From: Streptomyces sp. NBC_00670 | Lineage (GTDB): Bacteria; Actinomycetota; Actinomycetes; Streptomycetales; Streptomycetaceae | Assembly (NCBI RefSeq): GCF_036226765.1 | Contig: NZ_CP109017.1 | Span: 7,255,001 to 7,319,000, forward strand | Direction of reading: 5' to 3' | Length of the DNA: 64,000 bases | Made by a program: the position numbers and the translations under genes | Part shown: piece after piece, positions 1-7,811 of the stretch | How the letters are laid out: each line of letters starts with the position of its first letter | Position numbering within the stretch: the stretch's first letter is position 1 | The notes under the pieces: model-generated | Told to the model about the DNA's origin: nothing | Databases searched by the model: none | What the model saw: the letters and a program-made list of their open reading frames with translations, nothing else

Positions 1-582
1 CAGGGCGGCGAGGCGGTCGGCATCGTCGTCGACGTGACACGCCGCGCGGACCTCGTGCGCCTGACCGAAACGGCGGTCGACCGCTTCGGCCGGCTGGACG
101 TCCTGGTCTCCAACGCGGGCACCATGGCGGTCTCACCGTTCGACGAGCTGCGCCAGGACGACTGGGACGCCATGGTCGCCACCCATGTCACGGGCCTGCT
201 GAACGGCATCGGCGCGGCGCTGCCGGTCTTCCGCAGGCAGCGCTCGGGACAGTTCGTCACCGTGGCCTCCACCGCGGCCCATGTGGTGAAGGCACCCATG
301 GGCGTCTACGCGGCGACGAAGACGGCGGTGAAGATCCTGAGCGAGGGGCTGCGCCAGGAGTCGGGGCCGGATCTGCGCGTCACCCTCGTCTCCCCGGGCT
401 TCACGGACACCGAGGGCGTGGGAAAGACGGCGAGCCCCGAGGTCGCGGCGGCACTGGTGCGGCAGCGCGACGAGATCGCCATGCCGCCCTCGGCCGTCGC
501 CTCGGCCATCGGGTACGCGATCGAGCAGCCGGCGGGCGTGGACATCGGGGAGATCGTCATCCGCTCGACCGCGCAGGCCTGA
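1..582 (+). CDS. SDR family oxidoreductase, 5' end outside window
   Basis: The frame is open from the first base, so the N-terminal Rossmann glycine motif lies upstream of the window. What remains shows the SDR core: the SNAG motif after beta-4, an active-site serine in 'VASTAA', and the YxxxK catalytic pair in 'VYAATKTAV', followed by the 'SPGFTDTE' segment. This is a classical NAD(P)H-dependent short-chain dehydrogenase that probably reduces a small carbonyl substrate; the substrate cannot be told. The GTG at 34 is an internal valine codon, not the real start. It converges on the amidohydrolase gene, with only about 25 bases between the stops. Confidence 0.9.
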   Translation, partial: QGGEAVGIVVDVTRRADLVRLTETAVDRFGRLDVLVSNAGTMAVSPFDELRQDDWDAMVATHVTGLLNGIGAALPVFRRQRSGQFVTVASTAAHVVKAPMGVYAATKTAVKILSEGLRQESGPDLRVTLVSPGFTDTEGVGKTASPEVAAALVRQRDEIAMPPSAVASAIGYAIEQPAGVDIGEIVIRSTAQA

Positions 583-608
583 CGCCGGTCCCGCGCGGCC
601 GGGCGGGC

Positions 609-2051
609 TCAGCCGCCGTGGGTGGAGCCGCTGCGGTAGTCCGTATACGTGTACGGGTTGTCGAGGATCTTCGTCTCCGGCACGTCCGGGTTCATGCCCT
701 TCTGCCAGCCCTCCTCGCCCAGCGACTCGCGCAGATGCGCCACCGTGGCGTCGATCTCACGACGCGCGGCGGCGAGATCGACGCCCAGCAGTCGGTGCGC
801 GTGCTTGACGACCCTGCCGTTCACCACGACCGTGTGCACATCGCCGCGCTGAGCCTGGAACGCCACATGGCCGTAGGGATTGAGCAGCGGGAACGAGACC
901 GGTGAGTGGTCGTTCTTGATCAGGACGACATCGGCCTTCCTGCCCGGCTCCAGACTCCCCAGGTCGTCACGGCCGAGCGCGTGCGCGCCCCCGCGCGTGG
1001 CCCAGGAGACGACCTCCTCGGCGCGCAGCGCGGCGTGCGTGACGGTGTCGCCCTTCGCCTGCGCCTGGAGGTGCTCCCGGGAGCGGTCGGCGCCGAGCGT
1101 GGTCCGCATCGCGGAGAACAGGTCGCCGCTCCACCAGACGCTGGTGTCCATGGACAGCGACACCGGAATGCCGTGGGCGCGGATCGCCCAGGTGGGAGGG
1201 TAGCCCTGGCCCGCGCTCTGCTCGCTCTCCGTCGAGACGGAGACGGAGCCGCCGGTCGCGGCGATGCGGTGGTAGGAGTCCGCGGAGAGCGAGGCGGCGT
1301 GCACATAGACCGTCTCGGGGGTCATGAACCCGTGGTCGTACATGAGCCGGATGCTGTCGTCGCCGGTCGCGCCCCACACTCCGGCGTGCGTGGTCACCGG
1401 CACACCGAGCTCGCGGGCCACCTCGAAGGCCGGCTTCTCCGGGAAGGCGGGGTCGCCGGTCACGTCGAAGGCGAGCTGGAAGCCGAGCATGTCGTCCCCG
1501 GCGATACGGCGTGCGAAGGCGCGGAACTCCGGGGTGGCCGTCCACTCGGCGGGCGGCTGCTGGATGTTGCCGTAGGCGAGGACGGCCCGGCCGGGCACCG
1601 AGCGCAGGGCGTCGACGGCGGCGTCGGCGTGGTCGACGGTCTGCAGGCCGTGCGACCAGTCCACGACCGTGGTGACACCGGCGTCGATCGCCTCGATCGC
1701 GGCGAGCAGATTGCCGGCGTGCACGTCCTCGGGGCGGAAGAGCCTGCCGGACTCCAGGTAGTACCAGACGAAGTACTGGGTGAGCGTCCAGTCGGCGCCG
1801 TAGCCGCGCATCGCGGTCTGCCACATGTGGCGGTGGGTGTCGATCATGCCGGGCATGACGATGCCGTCCGTGGCGTCGATGACGGCGGTGCCCTCGGGAA
1901 CGTCGAGGCCGGGCCCGACGGCGGCGATCCGGTCGTCGACGATCAGCACGTCGGCGCCCGTGAGCACCCGGCGCGACGCGTCCATCGGCAGCACCGTCCC
2001 GCCCCGCAGGACCACCGGTCGTCCCGGCTGGAACTCGCTCGACTCGCTCAT
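609..2051 (-). CDS. amidohydrolase (TrzA/cytosine-deaminase-like)
   Basis: This is a 480-residue cytosolic metal-dependent hydrolase of the amidohydrolase superfamily, group of atrazine chlorohydrolase, 8-oxoguanine deaminase and cytosine deaminase. The full metal site is visible: H73-x-H75 in 'IDTHRHMW', a later His in 'THAGVWG', another in 'VHAAS', and the Asp in 'SMDTS'. It ends with the usual beta-sandwich ('GRKADVVLI'). ATG 2051 is chosen over the upstream GTG at 2066 because GAGGAG sits 7 bases before it. The gene faces the IclR gene and the ring-cleavage operon, so it may feed a deaminated heterocycle or aromatic into that operon; this is inference. Confidence 0.85.
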   Translation of the reverse strand: MSESSEFQPGRPVVLRGGTVLPMDASRRVLTGADVLIVDDRIAAVGPGLDVPEGTAVIDATDGIVMPGMIDTHRHMWQTAMRGYGADWTLTQYFVWYYLESGRLFRPEDVHAGNLLAAIEAIDAGVTTVVDWSHGLQTVDHADAAVDALRSVPGRAVLAYGNIQQPPAEWTATPEFRAFARRIAGDDMLGFQLAFDVTGDPAFPEKPAFEVARELGVPVTTHAGVWGATGDDSIRLMYDHGFMTPETVYVHAASLSADSYHRIAATGGSVSVSTESEQSAGQGYPPTWAIRAHGIPVSLSMDTSVWWSGDLFSAMRTTLGADRSREHLQAQAKGDTVTHAALRAEEVVSWATRGGAHALGRDDLGSLEPGRKADVVLIKNDHSPVSFPLLNPYGHVAFQAQRGDVHTVVVNGRVVKHAHRLLGVDLAAARREIDATVAHLRESLGEEGWQKGMNPDVPETKILDNPYTYTDYRSGSTHGG

Positions 2052-2433
2052 CCGTGGACTCCTCACACCGCGGGCGCGACCGACATCGGCGGACGAGCGT
2101 CCGCCACGCGGTCACCAGTTGATGAATGTCACTCTGGGCAGCAGGCAGAGCCCTGTCAAGCGTCCGTGCGTCCTCGGTTCGAGGGCCCGGACGGAGCATC
2201 GCCGAGTGCTGCGTCCGCATGCCGACCGGTTCCTCCGTCGATGACGGCTGGGCGGAGTGGGGCCGGGCTTGTCGTATGGCGGCTCTGTGCCCTCTGATCA
2301 GTGGCTGCATCGCCGTTGTGTGGCGCCACAGGGGGGACGCTCCCGGCCGCATCGGGTGTCCGCCTGGCGGTCGTGCACGTGCATATGTGCAGTAGGGTGG
2401 CGCGTCCCGTCAGACCGTCCCCGAGGAGACGTC
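2052..2433. other. 382-base divergent intergenic region
   Basis: No gene is supported here. It holds the start-proximal regions of the amidohydrolase and the IclR regulator. The only clear structure is the inverted repeat near 2374-2391, described separately. A GAGGAG ribosome binding site precedes the regulator ATG. Confidence 0.6.
2374..2391. promoter_or_regulatory. inverted repeat, candidate IclR operator
   Basis: The arms TGCAC and GTGCA are separated by eight bases (GTGCATAT), 43 bases upstream of the regulator ATG in the divergent region. IclR proteins bind short palindromes in such places and usually autoregulate. The link to this regulator is inferred from position only. Confidence 0.4.
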
Positions 2434-3231
2434 ATGCCGCGCGAGGGCACCGGACCGGATTTCATCGAGGCGCTGGCCCGCGGCCTGGAGGTGATCACCG
2501 CCTTCGCGCCGCACCGGCCCGTCATGGGGCTGAGCGAACTCGCGACGGCGACCGGTCTGGCCCGGCCCACCGTGCGCCGGATCCTGCTCACCCTCCAGGA
2601 ACTGGGGTACGTGAGGGCGGACGCGCAAGGGTTCGCGCTCACCCCGCGTGTGCTGGAACTGGGGGTCGCCTATGTGCGGTCCATGGGGTTGTGGGACGTG
2701 GCCCGTCCGCACATGGAGCGGCTGTCGGCGGGGACCGGCGAGTCCGTGTCCGCGGCCCAGCTCGACGGCTCGGACATCGTCTACGTGGCGCGCGTGTCGG
2801 TGCCGAAGATCGTCGCCCTCGCCGTCCAGATCGGCACGCGTTTCCCTGCCCTGCAGACCTCGCTCGGCAAGGTGCTGCTCGCCGCGCTCGACCCGGAGCG
2901 GCTGGACGGCGTCCTGGCCGAGCCCAGCCGGTCCGGGCTCACTCCGCGCTGGCAGCCGGGCCGCGCCGAGCGCGACGCCGAGCTGCGCGAGGTGAGGGCG
3001 CGCGGGTGGGCGCTCACCGACGAGCAGCTCACCCTGGGCATCCGCTCGGTGGCCGTGCCGTTGCGGGACGGTTCGGGCCGGGTGATCGCCGCGCTGAACG
3101 TCAACGCGCATGCCGCGGAGACCTCCGTCGAGCGGCTGCTCGACCACCATCTGCCGCTGCTGTTGCAGGCGGCCGGCGAGATCAGCGCGGATTTCGCGCG
3201 TCTGGAGACGGCTCCTCATCTCGTGCGGTGA
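2434..3231 (+). CDS. IclR family transcriptional regulator
   Basis: This 265-residue DNA-binding regulator has an N-terminal winged HTH (residues about 10-70, 'LSELATATGLARPTVRRILLTL') and a C-terminal IclR effector domain ('QIGTRFPALQTSLGKVLLA', 'DEQLTLGIRSVAVPLRD'). It most resembles the PcaR/PobR group that responds to aromatic acids. ATG 2434 is preferred over the upstream in-frame start at 2257 because GAGGAG lies just before it and the extension looks non-coding. It sits directly before the extradiol dioxygenase operon and divergent from the amidohydrolase, so it probably controls both. Whether it activates or represses cannot be read from sequence. Confidence 0.9.
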   Translation: MPREGTGPDFIEALARGLEVITAFAPHRPVMGLSELATATGLARPTVRRILLTLQELGYVRADAQGFALTPRVLELGVAYVRSMGLWDVARPHMERLSAGTGESVSAAQLDGSDIVYVARVSVPKIVALAVQIGTRFPALQTSLGKVLLAALDPERLDGVLAEPSRSGLTPRWQPGRAERDAELREVRARGWALTDEQLTLGIRSVAVPLRDGSGRVIAALNVNAHAAETSVERLLDHHLPLLLQAAGEISADFARLETAPHLVR

Positions 3232-3424
3232 CGTGGGGCGGCTGGGAGTGCGCCCACCGCGCCGGGGATGACTGTGGTCGCGCGGGTGCGCCGTGTGGAC
3301 GGCTGAACGCCCCGTTCCTCGCGCCCCTCAGCGGAGCCGCCTCTTGACGTGCGTGCCGTTGGTCGTGCCAGAATCGGTGAGCGGACACTCGTCCGTACAG
3401 CGGTCAATCATGGAGGCGGTCCTG

Positions 3425-4645
3425 ATGGCAGACGACACCGGGCCCGGCCGGACCGCCCAGGGCGGCGGCCCCCTTTCGGGGCTGCTGGTCGCCGACTTCT
3501 CCCGGATCCTCGCGGGTCCCTACGCCACCATGCTGCTCGCGGACATGGGCGCCGACGTCATCAAGGTCGAGGGGCCGCGCGGCGACGACACCCGGACCTG
3601 GATGCCCCCGGTGCGGGACGGCGTCTCCACGTACTACCTGGGCGTCAACCGCGGCAAGCGCGCCCTCACCCTCGACCTGCGCGATCCCGACGACGCCGAA
3701 GCGGCCCGGGAACTCGCCCGCCGCGCGGACGTCCTGATCGAGAACTTCAAGCCCGGCGGCCTCACCCGCTACGCCCTCGACTTCGACTCCGTACGGGACG
3801 CCAACCCCGGCATCGTCTACGCCTCCATCAGCGGCTTCGGCACCGGCGCCGGCAAGCACGTACCCGGCTACGACCTCATGGTGCAGGCCATCTCCGGGCT
3901 GATGAGCCTCACCGGCGACCCGGACGGGCCGCCGTACCGGGCCGGGATCTCCGTCTTCGACGTGATGGCCGGCAACCACGCCGTCATCGGCATCCTCGCC
4001 GCCCTGCGCCACCGCGACGCCACCGGCACCGGCCAGCACGTCGAGGTCAACCTGCTGTCGTCGGCGCTCACCGGACTGGTCAACCACAGCTCCGCCTACG
4101 CCGCCGGCGGCGTCGTCCCGTACCGGATGGGCAACGCGCACCCCAGCGTCTTCCCCTACGAGCCGCTCCCCACGGCCGACAACGACCTCATCGTCACCGC
4201 CGCCAACGACGGCCAGTTCCGCAAGCTCTGTGAGGTGCTCGGCATCCCGGAGACCGCCGAGGACCCCCGCTTCGCCCGCAACGCCGACCGCACCGAACGC
4301 CGCGACGAACTCCGGCCGCTCCTCGTCGAGCGACTGCGCACCCGCGGTGCCCTGGAGTGGTTCGAACTGCTGGTGGCGGCCGGGGTGCCGTGCGGGCCGA
4401 TCAACACCATCGACGGCGGCTTCGCGATGGCCGAGCGCTTCGGCCTGGAGCCGGTCGTGGAGGTCGGCGAGGGGGAGCGCGCCGTGCCGACCACCCGGCA
4501 TCCCATCCGCTTCTCCGAGACCCCGGCCGCCTACCGGCTGCCCCCGCCCGAACCCGACGAGCACGGCGCCGAGATCCGCGCCTGGCTCAAGGCCCCCCGG
4601 GCCGAGGGGACTTCACCGACTTCCCAGGAGGACGGCGATGGCTGA
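3425..4645 (+). CDS. CaiB/BaiF (family III) CoA-transferase
   Basis: This 406-residue enzyme moves CoA between carboxylates through an aspartyl- or glutamyl-CoA anhydride intermediate. Family signatures are 'GLLVADFSRILAGPYATMLLADMGADVIKVE', 'YYLGVNRGKRALTLDL' and 'GPINTI' near the C-terminus. The segment that carries the catalytic Asp in formyl-CoA transferase ('HVDVSL') reads 'HVEVNLL' here, so the acidic residue would be Glu at about 207. ATG 3425 follows GGAGGCGG. Its stop overlaps the next start by 8 bases. The lyase partner suggests it activates a hydroxy-acid to a CoA thioester, as in citramalate or citrate degradation. Confidence 0.88.
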   Translation: MADDTGPGRTAQGGGPLSGLLVADFSRILAGPYATMLLADMGADVIKVEGPRGDDTRTWMPPVRDGVSTYYLGVNRGKRALTLDLRDPDDAEAARELARRADVLIENFKPGGLTRYALDFDSVRDANPGIVYASISGFGTGAGKHVPGYDLMVQAISGLMSLTGDPDGPPYRAGISVFDVMAGNHAVIGILAALRHRDATGTGQHVEVNLLSSALTGLVNHSSAYAAGGVVPYRMGNAHPSVFPYEPLPTADNDLIVTAANDGQFRKLCEVLGIPETAEDPRFARNADRTERRDELRPLLVERLRTRGALEWFELLVAAGVPCGPINTIDGGFAMAERFGLEPVVEVGEGERAVPTTRHPIRFSETPAAYRLPPPEPDEHGAEIRAWLKAPRAEGTSPTSQEDGDG

Positions 4646-5528
4646 CGAACGCCCCGCACCCCCCGCACCCCCCGCGTCTCCGGTGCACCCCGCACCCCCC
4701 GTCTACCCCACGGCCCTCGGCGCCTCCTCCCGCGAGTCGATCACTCTGCTCGGCCACGACCTGGCCCGCGAGATCATGGGCGAGGTCGGATTCGGCGAAC
4801 TGGCCTTCTGGCTGGCCACCCAGCGGCGGCCGACCCCCGGCGAGACCCGCGTCTTCGAGGCCGTGCTCGCCGCCCTCGCCGACCACGGCTTCACCCCCAC
4901 CGCGATGGTGACCCGGCTGACCTACCTCTCCGCGCCCGACTCGGTGCAGGGCGCCCTCGCGGCCGGGCTCCTCGGCGGCGGCTCCCGCTTCCTCGGCGTC
5001 ACCGAGGACTGCGGCCGCTTCCTGCACGACGTGCTGACCGGCCTCGACGGCGGGCTGCCGACGGACGACGCCGGCTGGGACGCGGTGGCGCTGGAGACCG
5101 TACGGGCCCGGCGGGCGAGCGGCCGGTTCGTCCCGGGGCTCGGCCACCACGTGCACAAGGACGGCGACCCGCGCACCCCCCGGCTGCTCGCCCTCGCGGC
5201 GGAGGAGGGCCTCCTCGGACCGCACCTCGCCCTCTTCACCGCGATCGGCCGGGTCCATCCGCAGGTGCTCGGCCGTACCCTGCCGTTGAACGGCGCCGGG
5301 GTCTGCGGAGCCGCCCTCGCAGACCTCGGGCTGCCGCTGGAGCTGCTGCGCGGCTTCGCCCTGCTGGCCCGCGCCGCCGGACTGATCGGACAGCTCGCCG
5401 AGGAACTGCGGCACCCGGTGGCCAACGACATGTTCCTCTCCGTCGACCTCAACAACCGCTCCGTACCGCCCGACCCCTACACCCCCGAGCCGCCCGCCGG
5501 CCCCACCCACGGAGGTCCGCATGGCTGA
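4638..5528 (+). CDS. citryl-CoA lyase-like protein (citrate synthase superfamily)
   Basis: This 296-residue protein matches the catalytic half of citrate synthase. The segment 'GLGHHVHKDGDPR' (about 167-180) corresponds to the GFGHRVYKxxDPR active-site motif of citrate synthases, followed by a helical region ending 'LRHPVANDMFL'. At this length it is shorter than citrate synthase (about 370-430) and fits citryl-CoA lyase-type proteins, which split a 3-hydroxy-acyl-CoA into acetyl-CoA and a keto acid. The N-terminus is a low-complexity Pro/Ala stretch. The start overlaps the CoA-transferase stop, and its own stop overlaps the LigB-like start by 8 bases, so translation is coupled. The true substrate is unknown. 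Confidence 0.75.
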   Translation: MADERPAPPAPPASPVHPAPPVYPTALGASSRESITLLGHDLAREIMGEVGFGELAFWLATQRRPTPGETRVFEAVLAALADHGFTPTAMVTRLTYLSAPDSVQGALAAGLLGGGSRFLGVTEDCGRFLHDVLTGLDGGLPTDDAGWDAVALETVRARRASGRFVPGLGHHVHKDGDPRTPRLLALAAEEGLLGPHLALFTAIGRVHPQVLGRTLPLNGAGVCGAALADLGLPLELLRGFALLARAAGLIGQLAEELRHPVANDMFLSVDLNNRSVPPDPYTPEPPAGPTHGGPHG

Positions 5529-6384
5529 ACTGGTCGCGGTCATCGCGTCCACCCACCACCCCTTCTACTACCGCGCCAGCACCTCCACCGGCGACGACCG
5601 CCCGCCCTTCGCGGACGAGTGGGTACGCAAGGTGGAGGCGTTCCGCGAGACCCTGACACAAGCACGCCCGGACGTGCTGGTGATGGTGGGCTCGGACCAC
5701 TTCCATCAGCTCTGGCTGGACAACATGCCCCAGTTCCTGGTCGGCAAGGCGCCCGTCTACGACGCCAACTTCTACAACGAGGAACGCGAGTTCGGCCTGC
5801 CGAGGATGGTCCTCCAGGGCCAGGAGGACCTCTCCGCGCACATCCTGCGCGGCGGCCTCGACTCCGGCTTCGACCTGGCCTTCTCCAACGAGCTGCGGAT
5901 CGACCACTCCATCACCTGCCCGATCATCACGCTGCGCCCGCAGAACGACCTGCCCATCGTCCCCATCTACACCAACATCTTCGCGCCGCCGCTGCCGCGC
6001 CCCGAACGGTTCGTGCAGCTCGGGCGCGCCATCCGGGCGCTGGTCGAGTCCTGGCCCGCCGACATGCGGGTCGCGGTGATCGGCACCGGGCACCTCTCCC
6101 TGGAGCTCGGCGGTCCCCGGCAGTTCGGGCCCACCGGACCCGACCCGGAGTTCGACCGCAAGGCGGTCCGGTGGATCGGGTCGGGCGACATCGAGGGCTG
6201 CCTGTCCGAGGTCACCCTCGACAGCCTCCATCTGCCCGGCAACGCCACCCACGGCTTCATGGACTTCATGCTGATGATGGGCGTGGCGGGGGAGGGGCTG
6301 AAGGCGGACTACGTCGACACCTATGACCTCTTCCACACGATGGAGGCGTACTTCACCTGGTACCCGAAGGGCGGCCGGCCGTGA
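5521..6384 (+). CDS. class III extradiol dioxygenase, LigB-type catalytic subunit
   Basis: This 287-residue protein belongs to the LigB superfamily of Fe(II) extradiol ring-cleaving dioxygenases. His12 ('STHHPF') and the His60/His62 pair ('GSDHFH') match the two iron-binding His positions of protocatechuate 4,5-dioxygenase LigB. The catalytic His of LigB lies in a G-x-S-H motif; here the matching segment is 'GTGHLSLELGG', with His at 191, three residues earlier. The third ligand region reads 'NATHGFMDF'. It would cleave a catecholic or hydroxylated heteroaromatic ring. The next gene encodes a LigA-like partner, so the enzyme is probably a two-subunit complex. The divergent active site leaves the substrate open. 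Confidence 0.8.
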   Translation: MAELVAVIASTHHPFYYRASTSTGDDRPPFADEWVRKVEAFRETLTQARPDVLVMVGSDHFHQLWLDNMPQFLVGKAPVYDANFYNEEREFGLPRMVLQGQEDLSAHILRGGLDSGFDLAFSNELRIDHSITCPIITLRPQNDLPIVPIYTNIFAPPLPRPERFVQLGRAIRALVESWPADMRVAVIGTGHLSLELGGPRQFGPTGPDPEFDRKAVRWIGSGDIEGCLSEVTLDSLHLPGNATHGFMDFMLMMGVAGEGLKADYVDTYDLFHTMEAYFTWYPKGGRP

Positions 6385-6740
6385 GCAAGTACCTGCTGAA
6401 CAAGTTCCTGTTCACCATCGACCGCGACCCGGAACTGGTCGAGCGCTACCGCGAGGACCCGCGCGCCACGGTGACCGAGTGGGAAGAGGAGTACGCCAAC
6501 CGCATCCTCAACTGCGTCACCGGCGAGTCCTCCACCTGGCTGCGGTTCGACGACGCCGAACGGGAGGCGCTGGCCACCCACGACTACGTCACGCTCTTCG
6601 AGATGGGCGCGCACCCCTTCCTCACCCTCACCCTGTTCATCGGCCTGTTCGAGCGGGACCACCCGCCGATGGGCTTCCAGACCGAGTACGCGAGGAGACT
6701 GGCGCACATGTCGCTGCCCTACCCGGACATCGCCACATGA
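6381..6740 (+). CDS. LigA-type small subunit of extradiol dioxygenase
   Basis: This 119-residue all-helical protein resembles the alpha subunit of protocatechuate 4,5-dioxygenase (LigA, Pfam LigA). In characterised enzymes that subunit caps the active site of LigB. Typical features are the N-terminal 'LNKFLFTIDRDPELVERYREDP' helix pair and the 'LATHDYVTLFEMGAHPFL' stretch. It starts with GTG overlapping the LigB-like stop (GTGA) and ends with an ATGA overlap into the MDR gene, so the two dioxygenase subunits are translationally coupled, as expected for a fixed-stoichiometry complex. Confidence 0.82.
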   Translation: MSKYLLNKFLFTIDRDPELVERYREDPRATVTEWEEEYANRILNCVTGESSTWLRFDDAEREALATHDYVTLFEMGAHPFLTLTLFIGLFERDHPPMGFQTEYARRLAHMSLPYPDIAT

Positions 6741-7690
6741 GGGCCGCGGAGCTGCGCGAGCCCGGCCGCCCGCCCGTCGTGGCCGACCGGGAGGCGCCCG
6801 TGTGCGGGCCCGGGCAGGTTCTCGTCGAGGTGCTCGCCGCCCCGATCACCCCGCTGGACCTGCTGTGCGCCACCGGGACCTCCTACTTCGGCCGGCCCGC
6901 CACGCCGTACGTGCCCGGCGTCCAGGGCGTCGGCACCGTCGAGGGCCGCCCGGTGTGGTTCGCCACCCCGGCCGGAATGGCACCGGGCGACGGCAGCATG
7001 GCCGAACTCGCGGTGGCCCGCGCCGAGAACGTCGTCCCACTCCCCGACGGCGCCGACCCGGTGGCCCTCGCCGCGCTCGGACTGTCGGCCGTCGCCGCGC
7101 ACATGGCGCTCACCTGGCGCGGTGAACTCGCCCCGGGCGAGCGGGTGATCGTGCTGGGCGCCGGCGGCGTGGTGGGCGAGGCGGCGGTCCGGCTCGCCCG
7201 CGCCGCCGGCGCCCGCCGGGTGGTGGCCGGGGCCCGCTCCCCGGCGGCCCGCGAGCGCGCCCGAAGGGCCGGCGCCGACGTCGTCGTCGCCCTGGACACC
7301 GACGACGTCGCCGCACTGGCCGCCCGCTTCGCCGAGGCGGCCGACGGTCCGGTGGACCTCGTGCTCGACCCGCTGTTCGGCGTCCCGGCGGCGGCCGCGG
7401 CCCGGGCCCTCGGTCCCGGCGGTCGGCTGGTCAACCTCGGCAGCTCGGCCGGCGAGACCAGCCCGCTGGACTCCGCCACCCTGCGCAGCAGGTCGCTGCG
7501 GGTGCTCGGCTACACCAACAACGAACTGACCGCGGGGCAACGTGCCGAGGCGATCGCCGAGGTCGCCGCCCGGGCGGCGGACGGACAGCTCTCCGTCGCC
7601 CACGAGACCGTCCCGCTGGCCGACGCCGGCCACGCCTGGCAGCGCCAGGCGGACGGGGCCGCGGGGGGACGGATCGTGCTGGTGCCGTAA
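6737..7690 (+). CDS. MDR family quinone-oxidoreductase-like dehydrogenase
   Basis: This 317-residue medium-chain dehydrogenase/reductase has a GroES-like N-terminus (about 1-110) and a Rossmann domain with 'VIVLGAGGVVGEAAVRLA' (about 135-155). The structural and catalytic zinc ligands of alcohol dehydrogenases are absent, so it fits the zinc-free NADPH:quinone reductase / enoyl reductase branch. It is the last gene of the ring-cleavage operon and overlaps the LigA-like gene by ATGA. A likely role is reduction of an unsaturated ring-cleavage product; this comes from context. Confidence 0.82.
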   Translation: MRAAELREPGRPPVVADREAPVCGPGQVLVEVLAAPITPLDLLCATGTSYFGRPATPYVPGVQGVGTVEGRPVWFATPAGMAPGDGSMAELAVARAENVVPLPDGADPVALAALGLSAVAAHMALTWRGELAPGERVIVLGAGGVVGEAAVRLARAAGARRVVAGARSPAARERARRAGADVVVALDTDDVAALAARFAEAADGPVDLVLDPLFGVPAAAAARALGPGGRLVNLGSSAGETSPLDSATLRSRSLRVLGYTNNELTAGQRAEAIAEVAARAADGQLSVAHETVPLADAGHAWQRQADGAAGGRIVLVP

Positions 7691-7811
7691 ATGGCGATCA
7701 GTGCACGGGAGTTGGGGCGGGAGAAGTTTCCTCCGGCCCCTCCGGGAGTCCCGTTCCGTCGTGCTATACCGGGTGGACCGACGGACGGGACGAACGGGGG
7801 AGAGGGAACCC

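Noticed and set aside
3232..3345. Possible third copy of the CGCAGTTCCCCGCG palindromic repeat
   Set aside because: Only loose similarity (CCCCGTTCCTCGCGCCCCTCAGC) and no convincing second arm; at most an old relic.
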